The position numbers and the translations under genes are program-made. From CAYZJV01 sp964482325 (GTDB lineage Bacteria; Spirochaetota; Spirochaetia; Sphaerochaetales; Sphaerochaetaceae), in the NCBI GenBank assembly GCA_964482325.1, contig CAYZXD010000021.1, positions 1-40,059 of the forward strand: DNA of 40,059 nucleotides. The letters run 5' to 3'. Below the pieces are notes generated by a model that was not told where the DNA came from, did not search any database, and saw only the letters and a list, made by a program, of their open reading frames with translations. The stretch's first letter is position 1. Each line of letters starts with the position of its first letter. This document shows positions 7,971-16,661 of this stretch, piece by piece.

Positions 7971-9085
7971 TTTGCCAGTACCTCCTTCTGCAGCTGTCTC
8001 TTGTTGCGCCAAGCGAAGTAAATGGCTATAGCTGATCTAAGCGCGATGAATACAACTATGAGCCCCTGTATGATGAACGTGATCTCTTTTGGGATCTGTT
8101 TGCCCTGCATCAATGCCTGAGAATTCTTCAGCAGGCCGAAAAGGAAACCTGCCAGCATTGTGCCGATCGCCGTATTATTACCGACTAGAGCAACGGCTAT
8201 TCCGTTGAAGCCGTAATTATCCATCCCGGAGAGTACTCTTCCGTATCGGAATGATCCAAGTGCTACGATGCCTCCGGCAAGACCGGCAAATGCCCCTGCG
8301 ATAGCCATGGAGATGGCAATACTTTTTACCACGGGAATACCGCTGCATCGGGCTGCCTCACGATTGAATCCCGTAGCCCGCAGTCCGAATCCGAGGTTGG
8401 TCTTTTCCATGATGAACCAGTACACGACAACAGCAATGATCATAAGAAAGAACCCGTTATTCAACATGGAGTTATTCGTAATCGTGCGAAAAAGGGAATT
8501 TTGCAGCAGGGCGGTTTCAGGATAATTGGCAGTTTTATACGTGGTGGCTCCCGGCAGCTGCAGACAGATGATTCGAGACAGGTACAAAGCGACATAGTTC
8601 AGCATGATAGTGGAAACAACCTCGGAAACTTCATATTTTGCCTTGAGGATACCGACGATACCTCCCCAGAAGGCACCGATGATCATTGCCCCGATAATTG
8701 CCAGAACCCAGTGGAGTGTCCCGACCGTGGGGCCGAGAAGCCCGATCACCTGGGCAATGGTCATCCCCATGATGTACTGGCCTTCTCCTCCGATATTGAA
8801 CAAACCGGCACGGGCAGCAAATGCCATGGAGAATCCACAGAGGATAAACGGTACTGAGTAGTTGAGAGTTTCTCCTATATACCGGACATTCATTTTACCA
8901 TTATCAATATTAAACCCGGAGAGTGCCTGCATGATGGCTTTGTACATATTCAGGGGGTTTCTCCCCACAAGGGAGACCAGAATCGTACCGACAAGAAATC
9001 CGAGCAGTACAACAAGGACTGAGACAGCCCCATCAGAACCCAGCAGACGGGTAGTGAGACTTTCCTGACTTTTACGTGCACTCAT
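7967..9085 (-). CDS. Nucleoside ABC transporter permease (first subunit)
   Basis: The 372-residue membrane protein matches the larger permease of BMP/PnrA-type importers. Typical stretches are FNIGGEGQYIMGM, in the segment that contacts the ATPase, and LRATGFNREAARCSGI, a loop shared with its partner permease. About eight or nine hydrophobic helices are visible. Its ATG overlaps the ATPase stop and its stop overlaps the next permease start, both as ATGA, which implies coupled translation and stoichiometric assembly. A purine-rich GAGGGGGG lies upstream of the start. It may share the N-terminal cytosolic extension of RbsC-like proteins. Confidence 0.9.
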   Translation of the reverse strand: MSARKSQESLTTRLLGSDGAVSVLVVLLGFLVGTILVSLVGRNPLNMYKAIMQALSGFNIDNGKMNVRYIGETLNYSVPFILCGFSMAFAARAGLFNIGGEGQYIMGMTIAQVIGLLGPTVGTLHWVLAIIGAMIIGAFWGGIVGILKAKYEVSEVVSTIMLNYVALYLSRIICLQLPGATTYKTANYPETALLQNSLFRTITNNSMLNNGFFLMIIAVVVYWFIMEKTNLGFGLRATGFNREAARCSGIPVVKSIAISMAIAGAFAGLAGGIVALGSFRYGRVLSGMDNYGFNGIAVALVGNNTAIGTMLAGFLFGLLKNSQALMQGKQIPKEITFIIQGLIVVFIALRSAIAIYFAWRNKRQLQKEVLAK

Positions 9086-10614
9086 GCTTCACCCCCCTCT
9101 CGTTTGGAACCAGCCATCATCATGCCGATTTCACGCTCTGTTACTTCATGTTGATTGAAAATTCCCACAATACTTCCTTTACTGATGGTTGCTATTCGAT
9201 CGCAGAGGTTCATAATCTCATCAAGTTCGAAAGAAACAAGCAGGATAGCTCTCCCTTTGTCCCGTTCAGCAAGTATTCTATGCCTGATGTATTCAATAGC
9301 ACCTACATCAAGGCCTCGTGTCGGTTGTGCTACCAGCAGTACATGGGGTGAGAGATGAATCTCTCGGGCTACAATCACTTTCTGTTGATTTCCTCCCGAA
9401 AGACTTCCTGCCAGTGTTTTTGCCCCACGCCCAGCGCGAATATCGAACTGTGTGATCAGTTGCTCCGCATCTTCTTCCATCTTTTCATAATCCAGAAGAC
9501 CATATTTTGAACTGTAGGGCGACAGGTAGTAATTCTTCAGAGCACAGTTCTCACTGATGGGGAAATCACTTACCAAACCGTGCCGTTGCCGGTCCTCCGG
9601 GATATGACCAAGTCCCAACTCGATTCTTTCACGTATTGTTGCATGAGTGATATCATGGCCATCAAGCAAGATGGTTCCTTCGGCAACCGGAGCAAGACCG
9701 GATAATCCATACAACAGTTCGGTCTGTCCATTTCCATCTACCCCGGCGATTCCAACGATCTCTCCCCGGTGCACATCCACCGAAAGATTTTTTACCTTAA
9801 GATGACCAGTACCGTCGGCTACGGATAGATTCTGTATGGAAAGCACCACATCACCAATATTTGCAGGAGCTTTTTCAATCTCAAACTCAACCGCACGGCC
9901 AACCATCATCTCTGCAAGATGCTGCTCAGTAACATCGGCAACATCCACGGTCCCGATATATTTCCCTCGTCTGAGTACGGTGCAGCGATCCGCAACAGCT
10001 TTGATCTCTTTAAGCTTATGCGTGATTAAAACTATTGTTTTCCCTTCCGCCCTGAGCCTGCGGATAATCTCGATGAGCTCATCAATTTCCTGAGGAGTGA
10101 GCACCGCTGTCGGTTCATCAAAGATGATGATGTTTGCATCACGATAGAGGGTTTTCAGAATTTCAACACGCTGTTGCGAGCCGACGGTGATATTTTCTAC
10201 AAGTGCTTTCGGGTCGACTTCCAGTTTATACTTCTCTGAAAGTGCGGCGACACGTCTCTCTGCTTTGGCAATTTCAAGCATACCAAAACGGTTTTTCGGT
10301 TCCATTCCTAAGACTATGTTTTCCGTCACGGTGTAGTTATGCACAAGCTTAAAGTGCTGGTGCACCATACCTATACCTATTTCAGTAGCCACATTAGGGT
10401 CTTTAATATTGACCTCTTTCCCGTGGATACGAATGGTACCGCTGTCGGCATTATAAGCACCAAAGAGTATGGACATCAGCGTGGATTTTCCTGCACCGTT
10501 TTCTCCTAGCAGGGCATGCACCTCTTGAGGCGCAACTTCCAATGTCACATTATCATTTGCTATAACGCCGGGAAAGGTCTTGGTGATGCCGATCATTTCA
10601 ATGGCATAGTCCAC
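9082..10614 (-). CDS. Nucleoside ABC transporter ATPase (two NBDs, RbsA type)
   Basis: The 510-residue protein contains two nucleotide-binding domains. The first has Walker A GENGAGKST at 37-45 and Walker B IIIFDEPTA at 162-170, but its signature is degenerate (TVGSQQR, 143-149). The second has a degenerate Walker A (GVDGNGQTE, 291-299), a good LSGGNQQK signature (405-412) and AQPTRGLD at 429-436. This uneven pairing is usual for RbsA/PnrC-type ATPases, where the two domains complete each other's sites. The start codon is GTG (10614), with GGGAGGT six bases upstream. A strong hairpin separates it from the binding-protein gene. Confidence 0.92.
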   Translation of the reverse strand: MDYAIEMIGITKTFPGVIANDNVTLEVAPQEVHALLGENGAGKSTLMSILFGAYNADSGTIRIHGKEVNIKDPNVATEIGIGMVHQHFKLVHNYTVTENIVLGMEPKNRFGMLEIAKAERRVAALSEKYKLEVDPKALVENITVGSQQRVEILKTLYRDANIIIFDEPTAVLTPQEIDELIEIIRRLRAEGKTIVLITHKLKEIKAVADRCTVLRRGKYIGTVDVADVTEQHLAEMMVGRAVEFEIEKAPANIGDVVLSIQNLSVADGTGHLKVKNLSVDVHRGEIVGIAGVDGNGQTELLYGLSGLAPVAEGTILLDGHDITHATIRERIELGLGHIPEDRQRHGLVSDFPISENCALKNYYLSPYSSKYGLLDYEKMEEDAEQLITQFDIRAGRGAKTLAGSLSGGNQQKVIVAREIHLSPHVLLVAQPTRGLDVGAIEYIRHRILAERDKGRAILLVSFELDEIMNLCDRIATISKGSIVGIFNQHEVTEREIGMMMAGSKREGGEA

Positions 10615-10682
10615 AATCCTACCTCCCTCACTGCTTCCGTCCTGAACGTTTCACATTCACCTGAAACCTTCCGGATAGAAGA

Positions 10683-10705
10683 GGTGCGCCGATTATCGGC
10701 GCACC
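10683..10705 (-). other. Intercistronic hairpin after the binding-protein gene
   Basis: GGTGCGCCGA (10683-10692) and TCGGCGCACC (10696-10705) form a perfect ten-base-pair GC-rich stem with a three-base loop, read on either strand. It lies 29 bases past the lipoprotein stop and is not followed by a T-run in the operon direction. It therefore looks like an mRNA 3' stabiliser or partial terminator that raises binding-protein yield relative to the ATPase. Confidence 0.75.
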
Positions 10706-10733
10706 ACCGTATCAGATTCTCTGAGTTATCTCA

Positions 10734-11906
10734 TTAGTCATCAAGTGCTGCAAGACCTTCAGGTACCACACCGGCAGCAAGTGCATCGCGATAGGTTCCG
10801 TAGATCGTGATCTTTCCGCTGATAACATCAGCCTTTGCTGCGTCAACAGCTTTAACCACTTCCGCCTTCAATTCGGGATTTCTGGTAGAATAGCCAACAC
10901 CATCATCTTCCATGGTCATCTTAACCACCTTACCTTCGAAGGTTCCAGCTTTGACTGCGTTCAGGCAGTATAGAGAGGAGTTTTCAACCTTCTTCAGCAT
11001 GGAAGTGAGTACCGCAGACTTGTCACCGGAATACAGTCCGTCTTCAAACTGATCACTGTCAACACCGATGGCCCAGACATTCTTGTCCTGGAGTCGATAC
11101 TCTTTGGCCTGTGCAATCGTACCGTTTCCCGTACCACCGGCGGCAGAGAAGATGGCATAGACGCCACTGTCAAACCAGTTTTTCGCCTGTGCTTTTGCCA
11201 GTTCCGGTTTTCCCCAGTCGTTTGCATAGTAGTCAACAATGTCAGCATTCGGGAATACTGAAAGGATTCCCTGTACATAGCCCATTTCAAACTTGGTGAT
11301 CGTTGCACCAGGAACACCACCGATGAATCCAAACTTCGGGTTCTGGATCCCGTCAGCCTGAGCCTGCAGTGCTGCTGCAAGACCGACAAGGTATGAACCC
11401 TGCTCTTCACTGTAGATGAATTCCATCACATTTGGCTGACCTACCCAGTCCACGTCGACGATTACGAAATTCTGATCAGGATACAAGGGAGCAACTTCGC
11501 CAAGAGCATCTGCCCAGGTAAAACCGGTGACCATGATGACATCGTACCCTTCATCAGCAGCCTGCATCAGGTTCGGGATGTACATATCCTGGGTCTGAGC
11601 GGTGACCACATCGTAGTATTTCCCACGGTTTGCCGGATTGTCCACGGTATCACCATAGAAATCAACAATACCACGCCATGCAGCAGCATTGAATGACTTG
11701 TCATCAATACCGGTAGCATCAGTAAGCAACCTAATTGTGGGGGTGTCATCCACCACCGCAGCTTTCTCCGGTTCTGCTGCGGCAGGAGCTTCAGTTGTGG
11801 TAGCAGCTGGCTCTTCAACCTTGGCGGCCTCTTCTTTCTTTCCACAGGAAACAAACAAGACACCGACAAGGAGCACAATGAGTGTGATTGATAGAACTTT
11901 TTTCAT
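10734..11906 (-). CDS. BMP-family nucleoside-binding lipoprotein (PnrA/TmpC-like)
   Basis: The 390-residue protein opens with a lipoprotein signal ending FVSC; Cys-21 would be lipidated. An Ala/Glu/Pro-rich linker follows (about residues 25-50), then the BMP domain: LLTDATGIDDKSFN (about 60-73), DVIMVTGFTWADAL, FGFIGGVPG and VWAIGVDSDQ. In the spirochaete family, PnrA binds purine nucleosides and hands them to an ABC importer, which is encoded directly downstream here. Two ATGs are possible. The inner one (11906) is chosen because AAGGAG sits eight bases before it but only two before the outer one (11912). The Shine-Dalgarno lies in the loop of a small AT-rich hairpin. Confidence 0.92.
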   Translation of the reverse strand: MKKVLSITLIVLLVGVLFVSCGKKEEAAKVEEPAATTTEAPAAAEPEKAAVVDDTPTIRLLTDATGIDDKSFNAAAWRGIVDFYGDTVDNPANRGKYYDVVTAQTQDMYIPNLMQAADEGYDVIMVTGFTWADALGEVAPLYPDQNFVIVDVDWVGQPNVMEFIYSEEQGSYLVGLAAALQAQADGIQNPKFGFIGGVPGATITKFEMGYVQGILSVFPNADIVDYYANDWGKPELAKAQAKNWFDSGVYAIFSAAGGTGNGTIAQAKEYRLQDKNVWAIGVDSDQFEDGLYSGDKSAVLTSMLKKVENSSLYCLNAVKAGTFEGKVVKMTMEDDGVGYSTRNPELKAEVVKAVDAAKADVISGKITIYGTYRDALAAGVVPEGLAALDD

Positions 11907-11907
11907 A

Positions 11908-11925
11908 TACATATCTCCTTATGTA
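11908..11925 (-). promoter_or_regulatory. Hairpin presenting or masking the Shine-Dalgarno
   Basis: TACATA (11908-11913) and TATGTA (11920-11925) form a six-base-pair stem around a six-base loop that contains most of the AAGGAG ribosome-binding site of the PnrA-like gene, read on the minus strand. The stem is AT-rich and overlaps the outer ATG, so on its own it would be weak. Confidence 0.5.
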
Positions 11926-11950
11926 ACACGTATGTTCACCCTAGAGTACC

Positions 11951-12047
11951 GTAAAGCATGCTAACAATCAAGAAAAATTAGGTCGTTGTAACCTCGGTAT
12001 GCACGTACATACAATTGATAAATCCACCGAAGAAAAACATGCTTTAC
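11951..12047 (-). ncRNA. Candidate structured leader of the nucleoside import operon
   Basis: On the minus strand, GTAAAGCATG (12047-12038) pairs perfectly with CATGCTTTAC (11960-11951), closing a 77-base domain. Inside it, CTTCGGT (12032-12026) can pair with ACCGAGG (11998-11992) with one G-U, enclosing a further short hairpin around 12010-11999. It lies between a possible promoter (12114-12109) and the start at 11906. I do not recognise it as a purine riboswitch or other named class. The nested pairing suggests an RNA regulatory element; DNA looping by a protein is the alternative. Confidence 0.45.
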
Positions 12048-12098
12048 AAAATGGGTTCTCCTGTTTGCAAAAAAAATGTATATGAGTGACTTTCTACG

Positions 12099-12120
12099 GT
12101 TCACTTCAATTATAGTGAAC
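12099..12120. promoter_or_regulatory. Operator-like palindrome overlapping a TATAAT
   Basis: GTTCACT and AGTGAAC form a perfect seven-base inverted repeat around an eight-base spacer. On the minus strand the centre contains TATAAT (12114-12109), a consensus -10 hexamer for the nucleoside operon, although no good -35 was found. A dimeric repressor here would block that promoter. The regulator is unknown. Confidence 0.55.
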
Positions 12121-12274
12121 GTGAGATGTTTTGAGCACATAGCAGCATTTTATTGACTTTTAAGAGTAGTTCGATATTGATGAAGAGTTTCTTATTTGAT
12201 TGCATTTTGGAATTCCAGCTGGTAGTATGCCAATTAAATTCTATGCGTTGAGAGACACCGATGAGGAGGCGTGA

Positions 12275-12940
12275 ATGAAGGGTAAGGGAATGCAAGTCTT
12301 TACCAACAGAAGCAAGGATCTGATGGAAACCATCGAACGCTACCTTGAACAGATCACTGCAGCGAGTCTGCACTACGATGAAGCTATGAAGGATTATCTG
12401 GAGGGGAGGGATACATCATTTGACGAACGTATCGCCAAGGTCACCGAGATTGAACGTAAAGGTGATGAAGATCTGAAAGATATCAAATACAAGCTCTATG
12501 CATTTATGCTTATTCCCGATACCCGTGGTGATGTCTATATGCTCATGGATGATCTTGATGATATTCTGGATTATATCAAGCGGTTGCTTCTGGAACTATC
12601 GATGGAACGTCCGCAATTTCCTCCCTGTATTCAGGAGCAGTTACTTCGCATGTCCGAGTACTCTGCAAAGGCAGTTGAATCGCTCATGCTTGGGGTGCGT
12701 GCACTTTTTAATCAGACCAAGGCGGTAGAAGAACATGTCTATCGAGTTGCTTTTTATGAACGGGAAGTCGACACACTGGAGGAGGAGATCGTACGACATG
12801 TGTTCTCTACAGACGATGTCGCACAGCTAGCCCAAAGAATGCAGATACGAAATTTCTGTTTCCGCATTGCCAGTCTTTCCGACATCTCTGAGGATATTGC
12901 TAAAAACCTGCTCGTCTATGCGGTGAAGCGGATGGTGTAG
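12275..12940 (+). CDS. DUF47 family PhoU-like phosphate transport accessory protein
   Basis: The 221-residue, mostly helical and highly charged protein matches DUF47/PhoU-like proteins. Features include an N-terminal YLEQITAASLHYDEAMKDYL helix (about 23-42), ERKGDEDLKDIKYKL (about 69-83) and MDDLDDILDYIKRL (about 101-114). The Asp/Glu clusters resemble PhoU metal-binding helices. Proteins of this type sit beside PiT permeases and are thought to regulate them. That is the case here: the permease starts ten bases downstream. AGGAGG lies five bases before the ATG. Confidence 0.88.
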   Translation: MKGKGMQVFTNRSKDLMETIERYLEQITAASLHYDEAMKDYLEGRDTSFDERIAKVTEIERKGDEDLKDIKYKLYAFMLIPDTRGDVYMLMDDLDDILDYIKRLLLELSMERPQFPPCIQEQLLRMSEYSAKAVESLMLGVRALFNQTKAVEEHVYRVAFYEREVDTLEEEIVRHVFSTDDVAQLAQRMQIRNFCFRIASLSDISEDIAKNLLVYAVKRMV

Positions 12941-12950
12941 GAGTGCGGTT

Positions 12951-13994
12951 ATGATAAATCTCCTTTTCCTATCCAGTGGACTGTTTATGGGTTGGTCTCT
13001 CGGTGCCAATGATGCTGCCAATATCTTTGGTACTGCAGTGGGCACAAAAATGGTCTCATTTCGGACTGCAGCAGGTATCAGCTGCATCTTTATTATTCTT
13101 GGAGCCGTGATCGGGGGGAGCGGAGCAAGCCATGGTCTGGGAGCTCTCGGTGCAGTTGATCAACTTGCCGGGGCGTTTGTTCTTTCTCTGAGTGCTGCTG
13201 CCACCGTGCTCTGGATGACCCGGTTCGGGTTGCCCGTATCCACCTCGCAATCCATAGTAGGTGCAATCATCGGATGGAATATCTATACCGGAAACCCCAC
13301 CGATATCGGTGTGCTGACAAAGATTGCCGGTACGTGGGTATACGGACCGATTCTTGCCGGTATCTTTGCTGCAATTCTGTTTGTGGTGGTACGAAGGATC
13401 GTTAATTCTGCCACCATACATTTATTGCTTCTTGATCGGTATACGCGATTTGGTCTGATTGTTGCCGGCGCTCTCGGAGCTTATGCGCTTGGGGCTAATA
13501 ATATCGCCAATGTCATGGGGGTTTTTATTCAGGCGGTCCAGTTACCTGCCCGTCAGTTTTTTACGGTGACGTTAACCGGCGAACAGCAACTGTTTCTATT
13601 CGGTGGAATCGCCATTGCAGTCGGCGTAATCACCTATTCGAAACGCGTTATGATGACTGTAGGGAACAATCTTTTCAAACTTTCACCGGTGAGTGCATTC
13701 GTCGTTGTACTTGCCACCGCAATGGTATTGCTGCTCTTTTCTTCAACTGAACTTTCAGATTTTCTCCATGCCTCCGGACTTCCTGCTTTACCGCTTATTC
13801 CGGTATCCCAGTCGCAGGCGTGTGTGGGAGCTGTGCTCGGTATTGGATTGGTAAAAGGAGGGTGGCGTACTATCAATTACCGCTTGCTGAGCAAAATCGG
13901 AATCGGTTGGATTACCACCCCGATACTGTCGGCACTTCTTACCTATATTCTCCTGTTTTTTATGCAGAATGTGTTCATGCAACCCATTCATTAA
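12951..13994 (+). CDS. pit: PiT-family inorganic phosphate permease
   Basis: The 347-residue polytopic membrane protein has the internal duplication of the PiT family: GANDAANIFG at 18-27 and GANNIANVMG at 181-190. Each half also has a PVS motif, PVSTSQSIVG (95-104) and PVSQSQACVG (284-293). PiT proteins bring in phosphate with H+ or Na+. A sulfate-transporting relative is possible, but the adjacent DUF47 gene favours phosphate. GGAG sits eight bases before the ATG. The stop overlaps the convergent lipoprotein gene by four bases. Phosphate is also the co-substrate of the nucleoside phosphorylases nearby. Confidence 0.9.
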   Translation: MINLLFLSSGLFMGWSLGANDAANIFGTAVGTKMVSFRTAAGISCIFIILGAVIGGSGASHGLGALGAVDQLAGAFVLSLSAAATVLWMTRFGLPVSTSQSIVGAIIGWNIYTGNPTDIGVLTKIAGTWVYGPILAGIFAAILFVVVRRIVNSATIHLLLLDRYTRFGLIVAGALGAYALGANNIANVMGVFIQAVQLPARQFFTVTLTGEQQLFLFGGIAIAVGVITYSKRVMMTVGNNLFKLSPVSAFVVVLATAMVLLLFSSTELSDFLHASGLPALPLIPVSQSQACVGAVLGIGLVKGGWRTINYRLLSKIGIGWITTPILSALLTYILLFFMQNVFMQPIH

Positions 13995-15334
13995 AATACA
14001 TCAAGTAATAGTGCCAGCTGTTCGATGGAGAGGTCAAAGCTCTTCTCTGCAGCGGCTACTGCTGATACATCACTCTCTGTACTGATTTGCGTACGGGATA
14101 TCGTGATATGATCCCTTTGTCTTCCCTCGTTATCGATGAGCTCCAGAAAAAGATCAACGGTAGCCATATACTGTGTCCCCTGATACGAAGCGATCTGTTT
14201 CTGAGCGGTAATGGTGCAGGTCCCTTTGATCTGCCAATCTGCTGTATCAGAAACAGAAATTCCCAACTGATGAAGCTTACCGGTAAGTGTATGTTCAAGA
14301 TCCTGCATCTGCTGTCCCCGGGTATTGAGGATCGTAAGAGTTACTGCACCACGTTCTTGCCGCTCGGTAACTGAATACTGTGCGATAGCTTCAACGCGTC
14401 CGAGGTTCCCGGTAAAGGGTTGCATAAGGGCAGACAGGTCAATGATTGCCTGTACCCGACCCGATGCCACGGCACGTATCGGTACTGAAATTGTGCCATC
14501 CGAACCACTGGTATAACGACCGATTGCCGATCCATCTGCAAAGCGGACCGTAACAGGAATTCGCGATACAGGAAGCGAGTGAGCGGTCACCTGGAAAACC
14601 AGTGGCTGCATCAGCATCGCTCCCTGCGGTGCACTCTGGTCATTGCCGGCGATCAGTGAAATTTCAATCGACCCGAGCAGTGCATTGACTTCCGCAGCAA
14701 TGTCGGGGGCTCGAAACGGAATGCGCAGATTCCCCAGAGCTTCGATATATGACCGGATTGTATAACTTGAGACAAGCGTATCAAAAGCTTTCCGGTACAG
14801 TTCCATTGCAGCAGGTATCTCTCCTTCCGTAGCTGCCGATCGAGCATGTTGCAGCTGTTGATCGATCTGAGCTTGTAGATCCTGTAACGTTAGCTGCATC
14901 TGGGAGAGAAAACGCTGTTTGTGCAGTGCTGCTGCCACATACCAGGTTCCTGAGATCTGCTCCTGCCTGATAATCTGTGATCCGGTGAGGGTTTCAGAAG
15001 AAGTGATGGTTGATTGGGTTAAGAACGTCTCAAAATAATCGGATTGATCAACACTGTTTATTTCTTTGCTAAATGTTTCCACGGTAGTTTCCACCGAGAC
15101 TTTGATTTGGCTGCCGATTATTCCCTGAGCTTCAGCAAGTGCATCCTCTTTGGTGATACCTGTCCCCATACCGATGAGGTAGGTTTCCCGATCAAATCCT
15201 GCGACTTCCCCGCTGAGATACCACTGTGGTGGTCCATCACTTGGCATTTGGCTTATCTCTGATGTGGCGTGACATCCTGTGAGCACTCCCACTAACAGAA
15301 GCATACCCGCGATACATGCTGAAAACTGTTTCAT
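13991..15334 (-). CDS. Lipoprotein with LPP20-like N-terminal domain
   Basis: The 447-residue protein starts with a lipoprotein signal ending LTGC (Cys-21). Residues about 35-150 resemble the LPP20/FlgP-type domain, with PPQWYLSG, YLIGMGTG, KEDALAEAQG and a region of alternating strands. A Gln-rich helical segment follows (about 160-215), then a beta-rich middle and a C-terminal domain beginning near 330. The ATG at 15334 is preferred because GGAGG lies five bases upstream; an upstream in-frame ATG at 15346 overlaps the previous stop. It is the third gene of an envelope cassette. Its function is unknown; surface or outer-membrane assembly is an inference from the domain and neighbours. Confidence 0.75.
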   Translation of the reverse strand: MKQFSACIAGMLLLVGVLTGCHATSEISQMPSDGPPQWYLSGEVAGFDRETYLIGMGTGITKEDALAEAQGIIGSQIKVSVETTVETFSKEINSVDQSDYFETFLTQSTITSSETLTGSQIIRQEQISGTWYVAAALHKQRFLSQMQLTLQDLQAQIDQQLQHARSAATEGEIPAAMELYRKAFDTLVSSYTIRSYIEALGNLRIPFRAPDIAAEVNALLGSIEISLIAGNDQSAPQGAMLMQPLVFQVTAHSLPVSRIPVTVRFADGSAIGRYTSGSDGTISVPIRAVASGRVQAIIDLSALMQPFTGNLGRVEAIAQYSVTERQERGAVTLTILNTRGQQMQDLEHTLTGKLHQLGISVSDTADWQIKGTCTITAQKQIASYQGTQYMATVDLFLELIDNEGRQRDHITISRTQISTESDVSAVAAAEKSFDLSIEQLALLLDVF

Positions 15335-15345
15335 AGACTCCTCCA

Positions 15346-16647
15346 TTAGTTCCTGATGACAAGCTGGAGAAGCTTGCGATTTATAGATGTTCGTGTCAGT
15401 GCTGCACCGGTTCCATACCGGTTGAAAGCATCCTGCAGTGCCTGATACACCCCAAGTGCCCGATCATAGGCATCAGGATCGACCCAGACGAGGCAATCGA
15501 TTGTCTGATCGGTAATGATAAGTTCCCGACTGGAAAGAGAAATATCGGAAACAGCCTGTAGAAAGGCCCGCTGCAATGATTCAGCATCATATGCATCGAT
15601 TTGTTCAGGTAACCTGACGATGAATTTATACTGAATGCCCTTCAGCATATCGGATTTCCAGTAGTTCATAATTCGGGTGATGACACGATCAATAGCACCA
15701 TTAAATGCCTCTTCGACAGAAACCATATCATCACCGGTACGTTCCTTACTGTACCCGGTTTCGGATCCTAACAGCCGCCCGGTAGTGGTCTCAAAAGCAC
15801 TGAGAGTTGCCACATACCGGCTCGTTCCATAGGCTCCCTCTTCGGTATATCCGGAAAATGTGAGATAGATATCGCTTCCGATAGCTAATGCAAGCTGGTA
15901 GGCATAATCAGTAATCTGCTGAGACGAGATAAGCTGCGAAAGTTCAGCACTTTGTTCAGGTACCACGACTTCATAGCCTTTCGATGTAAGATAACTTTGG
16001 ATGACGGTAGCCGATTGGCGAGCGACCACATCTTCAGCAAGGACTGAGATCGGGCTTTTGCTGCTCTGTGCATCGGGGAGCACCATGAGAATCGGATTTC
16101 CCACCGTTTGAAGCAATGCTGTCTGACCGACGATGATATTCCGTTCGGTAAGGTCAGCAAGCAGACGATCTTTATGGATGGTAAATCGTTTTGAAACTCG
16201 GATTGCCGTTCCCTCTTCCAACAGCAATCGCGAAGAGAATAGGGTCTCTTCATAAGTAATGTACCGCCTTAGATTTTCCGGTGCATAGAAATACATGCTT
16301 TGCTGGTCAAACAATAATCGTTCCCGTTCAGTGCTGAGCAGTGGATCAGATCCTGCGAATAACAGGAGATAGACGGCAGTTCTACGCGCATCAAGCAATG
16401 CCATGTCAGTCCCCTGTTCATTCACATCTTTATGCTGCTCCCGAATCGAGGACCCCTGTCCATAGTATTCTCCATATGCTTGAACCAGGATTTCGCTTGG
16501 AGAGACCACTTCAAGTATCGATCCCCGACGTGATAATGGAATATCACGATTGTTTCGAAGTGAGCTTGTTTCAATGCTTTGACCGCTCTGACAGGACAGC
16601 ACGAGCAAGAGCAGGCCGAAGAGGCAGATGGTTGATATCCGTTTCAT
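15346..16647 (-). CDS. Uncharacterised lipoprotein, DUF6175-like
   Basis: The 433-residue protein has a lipoprotein signal ending LVLSC (Cys-19). After a basic linker comes an alpha/beta region: VQAYGEYYGQG (about 57-67), then a central segment LMVLPDAQ followed by SATVIQSYLTSKGYEVVVPE, YQLALAIGSDIYLTFSG and YVATLSAFETTTGRLLG. This order resembles DUF6175/CsgG-type periplasmic domains, but the match is from memory and weak. AGGAG lies six bases before the ATG. It sits 14 bases after the outer-membrane-type gene and just before the LPP20-like gene, so the three are one transcript. Confidence 0.7.
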   Translation of the reverse strand: MKRISTICLFGLLLLVLSCQSGQSIETSSLRNNRDIPLSRRGSILEVVSPSEILVQAYGEYYGQGSSIREQHKDVNEQGTDMALLDARRTAVYLLLFAGSDPLLSTERERLLFDQQSMYFYAPENLRRYITYEETLFSSRLLLEEGTAIRVSKRFTIHKDRLLADLTERNIIVGQTALLQTVGNPILMVLPDAQSSKSPISVLAEDVVARQSATVIQSYLTSKGYEVVVPEQSAELSQLISSQQITDYAYQLALAIGSDIYLTFSGYTEEGAYGTSRYVATLSAFETTTGRLLGSETGYSKERTGDDMVSVEEAFNGAIDRVITRIMNYWKSDMLKGIQYKFIVRLPEQIDAYDAESLQRAFLQAVSDISLSSRELIITDQTIDCLVWVDPDAYDRALGVYQALQDAFNRYGTGAALTRTSINRKLLQLVIRN

Positions 16648-16661
16648 GCGCGACTCCTAGA

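Larger units (their letters stand above)
11907..12274. other. Divergent intergenic region between nucleoside and phosphate operons
   Basis: This 368-base AT-rich stretch has no credible gene. It holds the leader of the minus-strand nucleoside operon, the 22-bp palindrome at 12099-12120, a TGGAATTCCA palindrome at 12208-12217, and a weak plus-strand promoter candidate for the phosphate genes: TTGACT (12153-12158), a 16-base spacer and TATTGA (12175-12180). Confidence 0.6.

Noticed and set aside
11951..12047. Known purine riboswitch
   Set aside because: The outer helix is present, but I could not find the conserved junction and paired-loop sequences of the guanine/adenine class, so only an unnamed candidate is reported.
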